Assembly: GCA_002179805.1 (NCBI GenBank)
Contig: NAVB01001850.1
Coordinates: 1 to 20,556 of the forward strand
Source of the DNA: Acanthamoeba lenticulata
Lineage: Eukaryota > Discosea > Longamoebia > Acanthamoebidae
Length of the DNA: 20,556 bases
Direction: 5' to 3'
Positions 10,801-17,981 of the stretch are shown in pieces (position 1 is the stretch's first letter; every line of letters begins with the position of its first letter). Below the pieces are notes generated by a model. The model was not told where the DNA came from. It saw only the letters and a program-made list of their open reading frames with translations, and did no database searches. The position numbers and the translations under genes are program-made.

Positions 10801-11055
10801 GTCCGTTTCTTCAAGTGGCAGTGAGGCGAAGGGGGCGAGGAGACGTACGTCGAAGTGCGGGAAGCACATCCAGTCAATGTTAGCGTTTCGGCCGACCAGA
10901 GCGACTGTGCGCATGTTGCCTACGATGCCGTGGTCTTCAATGGGCAAGTACTCGCCCTCGTGCTTTGTTGCCATACACGCCCCTCGTGCGTGGTTGATGT
11001 GCCCTTCTTTTGCTGCTGGCGCTCCTCCCTTTTCATCGTGTTGTGCGGCCTCCAT
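7886..11055 (-). CDS. Glycoside hydrolase family 15 (glucoamylase/trehalase-type) enzyme
   Basis: Fourteen exons on the minus strand: 11055-10849, 10779-10679, 10586-10447, 10369-10229, 9922-9803, 9705-9649, 9569-9371, 9302-9160, 9098-9028, 8955-8847, 8769-8615, 8542-8375, 8284-8195 and 8113-7886. They encode 642 residues with all phases matching. GH15 signatures run the full length: YLPIEDHG and [15 protein letters not shown] at the start, then [13 protein letters not shown] (about 297-309), YGIHGE with [15 protein letters not shown] and [11 protein letters not shown], and [20 protein letters not shown] near the C-terminus. Glutamates in the ELDH and GEGTF motifs are candidate catalytic acid and base. 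The overall form resembles the bacterial-type GH15 group that includes trehalases, rather than secreted fungal glucoamylases. No signal peptide is visible, so a cytosolic alpha-glucan or trehalose role is inferred. ATG at 11055 was chosen; ATG at 10974 is an alternative. Intron 4 carries a 5S rRNA gene. Confidence 0.9.
8783..8822. repeat. CAT/CAC trinucleotide repeat in a GH15 intron
   Basis: An imperfect ATC/ACC triplet run lies wholly inside the predicted intron 8846-8770. It looks like an ordinary microsatellite and does not touch coding sequence. Confidence 0.7.
10048..10052 (-). terminator. Pol III terminator of the 5S gene
   Basis: A run of five T on the minus strand directly follows the end of 5S helix I. 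This is the standard RNA polymerase III stop signal and supports the nested 5S as an independent transcription unit. Confidence 0.8.
10051..10170 (-). rRNA. 5S ribosomal RNA, nested in a GH15 intron
   Basis: Read on the minus strand from 10170, the sequence begins GGATACGGCCATACTGC and ends GCCGTATCC at 10053. These ends pair perfectly to form helix I. In between are the universal 5S landmarks: CCCATCCGAACAG, GAAGTTAAGC (box A region of the internal promoter) and GTACTGGGGTGGGCGACC. The length is 118-120 nt depending on how many terminal Us are kept. No mismatch or truncation suggests a pseudogene. The gene sits inside the predicted GH15 intron 10228-9923 on the same strand, so the Pol II pre-mRNA would carry the 5S sequence in the sense direction. 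That intron is 306 nt, while the other GH15 introns are 61-97 nt. Confidence 0.97.
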
Positions 11056-11768
11056 TACTCTAGTCCTCTCTGCGGCTTTCCTTGTACTGTGGTGGTTCTT
11101 GTAATGGCTCCACGACAGCTCTTCTCTTTCATAACGACGATACGGCAGGTCATCGACACGGACTCTGATCAAGGTCGCGAAAAATCAGTGACCTAAAGGT
11201 GGAGCGCCGCCCGTTCCACAGCCAGACGCTTCTCTCCGGCCGGAGCCACGCCACTTGTTCCCAAGTGCCCGCGGGCAGACCGCATTTGGCCATACATGTG
11301 ACGCTGCCGATGAAGTAGAGACACTGCAGCACGGCATGAGCCACACGCTGTGTAGTGTACGGCCGAAGTCTCAGCAACCAGCACAAGGGAGAGACAAGCT
11401 TCTGCAGGCTGTCGACTGTGGTCGTTTACACCAACTGTCGAGTAGTAGTGTTGCCACGGCAGAGTCTCTTCTCGGTGCACTTGTTGTGCAGTGACCGGCA
11501 GGGGTGGGACTTCAGTGGGTGGCACAGTTTGCATGTTGTGTGGTTGTTGCCTTTCTGCCGACACAAGAAAGAGAAAAGTGAGGGTCCGCCCTTTTGCGAT
11601 CTTTCTCTTTGCTCTGTTCTTCGTTCTTGGGCGCAAGCAGCTGCTGAGGTCCGCTCACTCTACTCTTTTATTGTTTGAATTGCGCTTTTTTGTGGATGAA
11701 TCGGCGACCAGGGGCGGCTGAATCTCTCCATTTAAACTCATGCATTTCTTCCAACGGCCTCAGATTCA
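11056..11768. promoter_or_regulatory. Divergent intergenic region between the GH15 and SDR genes
   Basis: These 713 bases separate the minus-strand GH15 start from the plus-strand reductase start and should hold both promoters. A TTTAAA at 11731-11736, about 35 bases before the ATG at 11769, could be a weak TATA element with a very short 5' UTR. A minus-strand open frame (11193-11636) crosses the middle but shows no recognisable domain or splice partner. I see no tRNA or other RNA gene. Confidence 0.45.
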
Positions 11769-13171
11769 ATGTCGTTGGCTGGTCTCGATTTGTCTGCCTT
11801 CCCGGCTCTTCACACCACTGTTGTGGTGCTTGGCCTCCTGGTCCTTGCCAGGGTTGCCTACTTCGTTCTCAACCTCGTGTGGCGTCGCGCCCTTCGCCCC
11901 GCGACCGATCTGAGGAAGTATGGCGCCAAGAATGGCGGATGGGCCGGTATGTTTGCGCACAAAAGCTTCAATGCGAAGGCAACCCCATCGAACTGCCCAT
12001 CCTGCGATTGCCGTAAAAAAATTGACAATTTTAATATCGCAGTTGTGACGGGAGCGTCCGATGGCATCGGCAAGGCGTACTGCATTGAGCTGGCCAAGCG
12101 CGGCTTCAACGTGGTTCTGGTCTCGAGGACCAAGTCCAAGCTCGAGCAAGTCGCTCAGGAGCTCAGTTCGTCCCCTCCCCCATACTGATTCGTCTGCCAC
12201 CAAGATTTGACCCCTAACCGCCTCGTACGCTTCAACCAGGCAAGTACAAGGTTGAGACCGTCGTGGTCGCCGCTGACCTGAGCTCGAGCGACCCGGCCAT
12301 CTACCAGGACATCGCCGCCGCCATCAGCAAGGTCGGCCAGGTGGGCGTCCTCGTGAACAACGTCGGCCTGAGCTACGACTACCCGACCAAGTACTTGAAC
12401 CTGCCCAAGGAGACCGAGGAAGCGCTCGTCCAGATGAACATCAGGACCATGCACGAGATGACTCGCATCGTCCTCCCCGCCATGGTCCAGAAGTACGTAG
12501 AGGACAAGTTATGATTATTATTTTAATGTTTTATTGCTTTATTTATTCATATTTCAACTATTTTTGTGCAGCCGCAAGGGTGCTATCATCAACCTGTCGT
12601 CCTTCACGGGCTGCATCCCGACGCCGCTCCTCAGCGTCTACAGCGCGGCCAAGGCCTACGTCAACTACTTCTCCGTCGCGCTCGCCCACGAGTGCGTTCA
12701 CATTCTTGACATGCCATGGCCGACGGCAGCGCTCACTTATTCTACCCACAACAGGTACAAGAAGGACGGCATCGCCGTGCAGTCGGTGACGCCGGGCTTC
12801 GTGGTGTCCAACATGAGCAAGTTCCGCAAGCCCAACCTGCTTGGCGGCGTGTGCAACCCGGACGTCATCGCCAAGGGCTCCCTCAACTCGATCGGCCAGG
12901 ACATCCACTGCAACCCCTTCTTCATGCACGCCCTCATCGAGTACGTCTTGAAGGGTTTATTTTTGTCTTTATTGATTCATTTATTATTTTAAATTATAAC
13001 TATTTATCTTATTTTTACGCGGCGAACAACGACAGTTGGGTGGTGCAGACGGCGCCCGAGGACTTCATCCTGGAGAAGATCCGCGCCACCAACCAGGCCA
13101 CCGAGACGCGCGCTCTCCGCCGGAAGCAGAACCCGCCTGCTGCTGCCGATTCCAGCAAGAAGCAGAAATGA
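11769..13171 (+). CDS. Very-long-chain 3-oxoacyl-CoA reductase / 17-beta-HSD12-type SDR
   Basis: Six exons: 11769-11946, 12043-12165, 12240-12492, 12572-12691, 12755-12940 and 13036-13171, giving 331 residues (human HSD17B12 has 312). This family reduces 3-ketoacyl-CoA with NADPH in the ER fatty-acid elongation cycle, and some members also reduce steroids. A hydrophobic segment at about 16-38 anchors the N-terminus. The Rossmann motif TGASDGIG is at about 62-69 and NNVG at 140-143. The catalytic Ser lies in INLSS (about 194-195) and YSAAK gives Tyr208 and Lys212. The sequence ends in KKQK, a C-terminal KKxx ER-retrieval signal, which fits ER membrane residence. All catalytic residues are present. 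The first intron is 96 nt with no stop in frame, so its retention would insert 32 residues just before the cofactor motif. Confidence 0.92.
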
Positions 13172-13276
13172 CTGGAAGACGACGGCTCGGCGCCTTCGTC
13201 GGCTGTGGTGCTTGGCGTCTGAGCGCCCACCGATCGTTCCTTGTTGGTGGGTGTCGTGCGCGCCCTTGGTGCACAT

Positions 13277-13278
13277 AA

Positions 13279-13310
<32 letters not shown>
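13277..13310. repeat. GAAA tetranucleotide microsatellite
   Basis: About eight GAAA units lie some 105 bases after the SDR stop, in its presumed 3' UTR or the spacer before the CHHC zinc-finger gene. I see no open frame of interest here. Confidence 0.85.
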
Positions 13311-13468
13311 CCTTATTTCTTCCTCAAGAAGAGTTTGCATGGAAGCAAAGCCAAGGGTGGGCCTCTATGAGCTTCTCGGCCTGTTGTTGGCGCAATTTCG
13401 AACAAAAAACAGACAAATGAAATCTTAATTGTTTCCTTTTATTTTTCCTGTTTTCTTGTTTGTTTTAG

Positions 13469-14870
13469 ATGGAGGCACCCACCGAGGACATCGCCTCATG
13501 CTTCGATGAAGACCGCAAACTCGTGCTTGATGATGATGAAGTTGAGGTGCGGCACGCATCCACCAGTGGTGGTCGAGCAAGTGCCACTTGTATGTTTGTG
13601 CTGCTTCTCGTTTTTGTTTGAAACTCAAGTGGCACTCTTCCTGTCGGGACCACCAGGAGTGGTGGATGTGCCCCTGGGCAAGCAACCACAAGATGCCAGC
13701 ATCCAAGTTGCGTCCTCACATGAGCAGCTGCGCTGAGGGCAAGAGGATCAAGCAGGTTGGTCCCTCATGCTCCTCTCAAGCTCTCGTGGTTAACTGCAAC
13801 GTGCCCACACACAGCACTTGATCACCAGGTGCAGTCACGATGGGACGCACGTGGTGGAGAACCGTCGCATCAACGCGCACTACCAGAAGTGCCTCAACAG
13901 GGTAGGAAGAAGACGCCTCCTTTGCTTGCTTGTCTCCCTCTTCTTGGTGTGCGCTTCGCTGACAGGCTCAGGAAGATCGAGCAAGAAGCGCAAAACCGGG
14001 CGAGGGGGATCGCCCCGGCGCCCTTGCCGCCAGCGGAGGACGGCGTGGCCCAGCCCGGGGCCCGGCACAACCCAATCGAACCGGGGGCGTACGTCACCCG
14101 GTGCCGGGCCTGCCACGCAGACATCGACTTTGCCACCAACCCTTGTGCCGTCTGTTTCCTGATCCACCCGCAAGCGCTCACCAGCCAAACCAGGCACTTG
14201 GGGTACGTACGTCGCGTAAAAACCAGCCTTGGCCCAGATGACCATGCGCCGCCCGAGTTTGACGTGGCAGCTGGTCCTCCGTTCAGCCTGCAGCGACGCA
14301 CCGTGGTGGTGAAGACAGAGCTTCTAGACGAGAAGCAACAACAGCCTCAACAGCCTCAACAGCATCAGCATCAGCCCCAGCCGCCGCAGCCTTGGATGCT
14401 GGAGCAACAGCAACAGCCTATTGAGCGACGCGCCGCTCCTCAGACAAGGACTGACGATGGCAATGTCGCCAGCGGCGAGCCCGAGCTCAAGCGCAGGCGT
14501 TGGCAAGCGACGAGGTGCGTGCTGACATTCATGGATCGATAGGTAACGTTGGCTAACGACGAGCGCAAACAGCTACGAAAGCCAGGAGGAAGGGGAGGCG
14601 TCGATCCTTCCCAGATTCCTGCAGCAGCGCGTCACGTCGTTACCACCACCGCCGCGGTGGGGAGGCGGGACATCGTGGCACGGCGCCCAGGAATCCGTGA
14701 CCACCACGACCACGACCGCTACTACCATCGACTGGGCACCTACGCCACAGCCTCGGCCGCAAACGCAGCCCTTGGGTCAAGCCGAGGAGAGCACACGCAC
14801 CCCAGCTGCTGTAACACCAGATGCCACACAGCAGCGTCCAGAAGAGGAAAAGCAGTTCTGGTGGGAGTGA
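13469..14870 (+). CDS. Tandem CHHC zinc-finger protein (GTSF1-like layout), copy 1
   Basis: Predicted exons: 13469-13546, 13630-13755, 13815-13901, 13976-14202, 14287-14514 and 14573-14870, giving 347 residues. Exon 2 encodes CPWASNHKMPASKLRPHMSSC and exon 3 CSHDGTHVVENRRINAHYQKC in summary terms: both fit C-x5-H-x9-H-x3-C exactly. That is the CHHC finger known from U11-48K, TRM13 and GTSF1/Asterix. Two in a row resembles GTSF1, a partner of PIWI-clade Argonautes. Exon 4 adds C-x2-C-x10-C-x2-C (CRAC...CAVC), a possible further zinc site absent from GTSF1. A Gln/Pro-rich stretch, a basic KRRRW and an acidic aromatic tail ending QFWWE follow. The N-terminus is acidic (LVLDDDEVE). The exon 1 donor and exon 4 acceptor are the least certain junctions. 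The ATG directly follows TTTTAG, so an upstream exon is possible. RNA binding or a silencing role is inference. Confidence 0.6.
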
Positions 14871-14874
14871 GCGA

Positions 14875-14880
14875 AATAAA
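14875..14880 (+). terminator. Polyadenylation signal after CHHC copy 1
   Basis: AATAAA begins four bases after the TGA at 14868-14870. The same signal is kept in copy 2 at 16476-16481. It supports the stop codon chosen for the QFWWE tail and suggests the small ORF downstream is a separate unit, unless the signal is skipped. Confidence 0.6.
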
Positions 14881-14973
14881 GGGACCTTGTTGCACCAACC
14901 ACGTCGGTCGTCTGAGATAATTGAGCACTCCCGTCCCGGAACAAAAAAACCTTCGCTTTGCCTACTCCACCTC

Positions 14974-15303
14974 ATGAGTGCCAAAAAGATTGACGGACCA
15001 TGCAGCCCAGAGAAACTGCCTAAAGATCGTGCTCAGTTCCTCCTCGCCTGGTCAAAGGATGGAACGACCCTCGCGGGCCTAACCGGCTGGTATTTTCACC
15101 GACACGAGATGCACTTAGATAAGGTTCCCGTGGTGGACATTAAAGCCTTTGTCGAGAAAATCTGCGACGAAGAGGGGTGGACCTACAAAGATCTCCGTGC
15201 TGTTATTGGTGATAACGCCCAAGAGGAGGAATCTATAGCTAATCTTGGTGGTTTAGCCCGTCTTGCAGAGAAGAAAACCCAAAAAATAACTGTTGTGGCG
15301 TGA
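14974..15303 (+). CDS. Small hypothetical protein, 109 residues (duplicated-unit ORF, copy 1)
   Basis: I do not recognise this protein. It starts MSAKKIDG, has a single open exon, is rich in Lys, Asp and Glu, and carries GLTGWYFHRHE, VEKICDEEGWTYKDL and ANLGGLARLAEKK. No signal peptide or membrane segment is visible. It begins 103 bases after the CHHC copy 1 stop, on the same strand. The frame is open further upstream to an ATG at 14821, but that would overlap CHHC exon 6. The following AT-rich stretch up to the copy 2 acceptor at 15423 looks as much like an intron as a 3' UTR. The ORF could therefore be an upstream exon of copy 2 rather than a complete gene. Confidence 0.4.
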   Translation: MSAKKIDGPCSPEKLPKDRAQFLLAWSKDGTTLAGLTGWYFHRHEMHLDKVPVVDIKAFVEKICDEEGWTYKDLRAVIGDNAQEEESIANLGGLARLAEKKTQKITVVA

Positions 15304-15423
15304 CACCAATTTTTTCTGCACACATTTAATATATTTAATAATAATTAAATAAGTTCAAACTTGTTGGTCCCTCATGCTGGTGCCCCCTACTCTCGTGCTC
15401 AACTGCAACGTGCCCACACACAG

Positions 15424-16471
15424 CACTTGATCACCAGGTGCAGTCATGATGGGACGCACGTGGTGGAGAACCGTCGCATCAACGCGCACTACCAGAAGTG
15501 CCTCAACAGGGTAGGAAGAAGACACCTCCTTTGCTTGCTTGCCGCCCTCTTCTTGGTGTGCGCTTTGCTGACAGGCTCAGGAAGATCGAGCAAGAAGCGC
15601 AAAACCGGGCGAGGGGGATCGCCCCGGCGCCCTTGCCGCCAGCGGAGGACGGCGTGGCCCAGCCCGGGGCCCGGCACAACCCAATTGAACCGGGGGCGTA
15701 CGTCACCCGGTGCCGGGCCTGCCACGCAGACATCGACTTTGCCACCAACCCTTGTGCCGTTTGTTTCCTGATCCACCCGCAAGCGCTCACCAGCCAAACC
15801 AGGCATTTGGGGTACGTCGCGTAAAAACCAGCCTTGGCCATCAGATGGACCATGCGCAGCCCGAGTTTGACATGGCAGCTGGTCCTCCGTTCAGCCTGCA
15901 GCGACGCACCGTGGTGGTGAAGACAGAGCTTCTTGACGAGAAGCAGCAACAGCCTCAACAGCCTCAACAGCATCAGCCCCAGCCGCCGCACCCTTGGATG
16001 CTGGAGCAACAGCAACAGCCTATCGAGCGACGCGCCGCTCCTCAGACAAGGGCTGACGATGGCAATGTCGCCAGCGGCGAGCCCGAGCTCAAGCGCAGGC
16101 GTTGGCAAGCGACGAGGTGCGTGCTGACATTCATGGATCGATAGGTTTGGCTAACGAGGGCAAACAGCTACGAAAGCCAGGAGGAAGGGGAGGCGTCGAT
16201 CCTTCCCAGATTCCTGCAGCAGCGCGTCACGTCGTTACCACCACCGCCGCGGTGGGGAGGCGGGACATCGTGGCACGGCGCCCAGGAATCCGTGACCACC
16301 ACGACCACGACCACGACCGCTACTACCATCGACTGGGCACCTACGCCACAGCCTCGGCCGCAAACGCAGCCCTTGGGTCAAGCCGAGGAGAGCACACGCA
16401 CCCCAGCTGCTGTAACACCAGATGCCACACAGCAGCGGCCAGAAGAGGAAAAGCAGTTCTGGTGGGAGTGA
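15424..16471 (+). CDS. CHHC zinc-finger protein copy 2, 5'-truncated (one finger only)
   Basis: Exons matching copy 1 exons 3-6 lie at 15424-15510, 15585-15811, 15895-16116 and 16168-16471. All junction phases are kept and the frame is open from the first CHHC Cys to the QFWWE stop. The first zinc finger and the acidic N-terminus are absent because the duplication begins in the preceding intron. Compared with copy 1, exon 5 is 6 nt shorter (Gln/His region) and exon 6 is 6 nt longer (a Thr-coding repeat), both in frame. The introns differ by lengths that are not multiples of three (83 versus 84 and 51 versus 58). That pattern suggests coding constraint. No in-frame ATG is visible just upstream. 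It is either a truncated pseudogene or uses an upstream exon, possibly the small ORF at 14974-15303. Confidence 0.45.
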
Positions 16472-16578
16472 GCGAAATAAAGGGACCTTGTTGCACCAAC
16501 CACGTCGGTCGTCTGAGTTACTTAATTGAGCACTCCCGTCCCTGAACAAAAAAACCTTCGCTTTGCCTACTCCACCTC

Positions 16579-16947
16579 ACGAGTGCCAAAAAGATTGACG
16601 GACCGTGCAGCCCAGAGAAACTGCCTAAAGATCGTGCTCAGTTCCTCCTCGCCTGGTCAAAGGATGGAACGACCCTCGCGGGCCTAACCGGCTGGTATTT
16701 TCACCGACACGAGATGCACTTAGATAAGGTTCCCGTGGTGGACATTAAAGCCTTTGTCGAGAAAATCTGCGACGAAGAGGGGTGGACCTACAAAGATCTC
16801 CGTGCTGTTATTGGTGATAACGCCCAAGAGGAGGAATCTATAGCTAATCTTGGTGGTTTAGCCCGTCTTGCAGAGAAGAAAACCCAACAAATAACTGTTG
16901 TGGTGGCGTGGCCCCCTTGCAAGGGTGCCCAGCGTAGTATTTTTTAA
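16579..16947 (+). pseudogene. Copy 2 of the small hypothetical ORF, start codon lost
   Basis: This matches the 109-residue ORF of copy 1 almost base for base, but the initiating ATG is ACG here (16579-16581). The next in-frame ATG is at 16714, within the HEMHLDKV stretch, and would give only 77 residues. The 3' end also differs: the copy 1 stop is missing, so the frame runs on through a Pro/Cys-containing tail to a stop at 16945-16947. A shorter protein is possible, but decay is more likely. Confidence 0.6.
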
Positions 16948-17038
16948 AAAAATAATTAAGTTCAAACTTATTGGTCTTTGCTCAGGCTGGTGCCCCTACT
17001 CTCGTGCTCGAGAGTAACTGCAACGTGCCCACACACAG

Positions 17039-17246
17039 CACTTGATCACCAGGTGCAGTCATGATGGGACGCACGTGGGGGAGAACCGTCGCACGCACTA
17101 CCAGAAGTGCCACGACGAGCAAGAAGAAGATACCCCCTTTGCTGCCCTCTTCTTGGTGCGCTTCGCTGACAACAGCCTCAACACCAGCACCAGGCACCGC
17201 CTTGGAGACCAAAGCCAGGAGTAAGGGAGGCATCGATCCTTCCCAT
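17039..17246 (+). pseudogene. Decayed third copy of the CHHC unit
   Basis: It starts at the CAC of the exon 3 equivalent and keeps the first Cys and His of the finger. A 6-nt loss shortens the spacing between the two His from nine to seven residues, which should break the zinc site. The following intron has lost its GTAGGA donor, and the sequence reads on through Asp/Glu-rich codons to TAA at 17222-17224. Homology then jumps to a fragment of exon 6 (AAAGCCAGGAG, GCATCGATCCTTCCC) and ends near 17246. No Gln-rich or CxxC region remains. Confidence 0.75.
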
Positions 17247-17815
17247 GCATCAGTTACACTCAAGTGTGCGCTCCCTTTCATTCCAGGGCGTCAAGAACGC
17301 GGGATCTTCGGCCACCATTGTTGGGGCAGTATCCGCGTCAGACAGCCTGGCAAGCATCATGCCTACTACATGAGTTCACGTTCCTTCCTACAGGCTTCAT
17401 GATGACGGCGCGAAGTTGTCAAGACTCTCCAGAAGCTGCTGTTGTCGTGTCTCAGGTACGTGCGATAGGGTTCAGACTAGGCGATCCAGCAGTGAAAGAC
17501 GCAAGTGACGTTCCCGCACTCTGAAGAGCCACATGAAATTCGTTGTTATCGCCGCAAGTTGTCCATTGTCGTGATTTCTCCACAGGGTTGACCCTTCTCT
17601 ACGTGATGAGGCCACCGATTTCACTCTTTTGGTGGCAGTGGGAGACCAGGCCATTGGGCCGGACTTGAGGATTTTGCCGATTGATGAACAACAGTCCATA
17701 ATTACGTGCTATTGGTGCAGACAGTTGTGCCTCCCACAGGGAATAAATCTTGTTGATCCAACACCACCCACTAGGAGTGTGTCCGAAAAGTGTTCGCCCC
17801 TTATTGGCCAGTGAG
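17247..17815 (+). other. Unassigned stretch with possible gene remnants
   Basis: No confident gene. Two pieces look coding-like. One ends at CTCAG|GTACGTG (about 17457), a good donor; the other starts after CTCCACAG at about 17586 and reads VDPSLRDEATDFTLLVAV, then GDQAIGPDLRILPIDEQQS. Joined in phase they give KTLQKLLLSCLRVDPSLRDEA in part, but two TGA codons lie just upstream in that frame, so no intact start is found. This may be a frameshifted gene remnant next to the decayed third repeat copy, or a poorly resolved 5' exon set. I do not recognise a family. Confidence 0.3.
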
Positions 17816-17904
17816 TGTGCTTGGGCGCTGTCGGCCACCAATGGCGTACTTGTCGGTTGTCGTATGCGTGCCCCGCAACTTTTGATGACTACCTGTGGAA
17901 CACC

Positions 17905-17910
17905 TATAAA
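17905..17910 (+). promoter_or_regulatory. TATA box of the secreted beta-helix gene
   Basis: TATAAA lies 72 bases before the ATG at 17982, implying transcription start near 17935-17940 and a 5' UTR of roughly 45 bases. A reverse CCAAT (ATTGG, 17803-17807) lies about 100 bases upstream of it. This is the clearest core promoter in the window. Confidence 0.7.
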
Positions 17911-17981
17911 GGTCGGCCCTCTCAGCCCCAACACTCACCGATTAAGTTACTTTCAACATCGGACACCAACAACACACCACA

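Larger units (their letters stand above)
13757..17246 (+). repeat. Tandem segmental duplication, unit about 1.6 kb, two copies plus a decayed third
   Basis: Copy 1 runs about 13757-15363, copy 2 about 15364-16970, and the partial copy 3 about 16971-17246. Each starts at a TTGGTC-type motif in the intron before CHHC exon 3, and copies 1 and 2 end in an AT-rich stretch with AAGTTCAAACTT. The unit carries CHHC exons 3-6 and the small downstream ORF but not exons 1-2. Copies 1 and 2 are nearly identical over most of their length. Copy 3 keeps exon 3-like sequence and then jumps to a piece of exon 6, with most of the middle deleted. No transposase or terminal repeats are visible. Confidence 0.9.

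Noticed and set aside
11193..11636. 147-codon minus-strand frame upstream of the GH15 gene
   Set aside because: No family match, no clear splice link to the GH15 exons and no typical codon bias. The region is better read as a divergent promoter.
13757..14542. Continuous 261-codon frame through CHHC copy 1
   Set aside because: It lacks an ATG at its start and would read introns as protein. In copy 2 the same frame is closed by TAA in the intron at about 15822, while the spliced model works for both copies.
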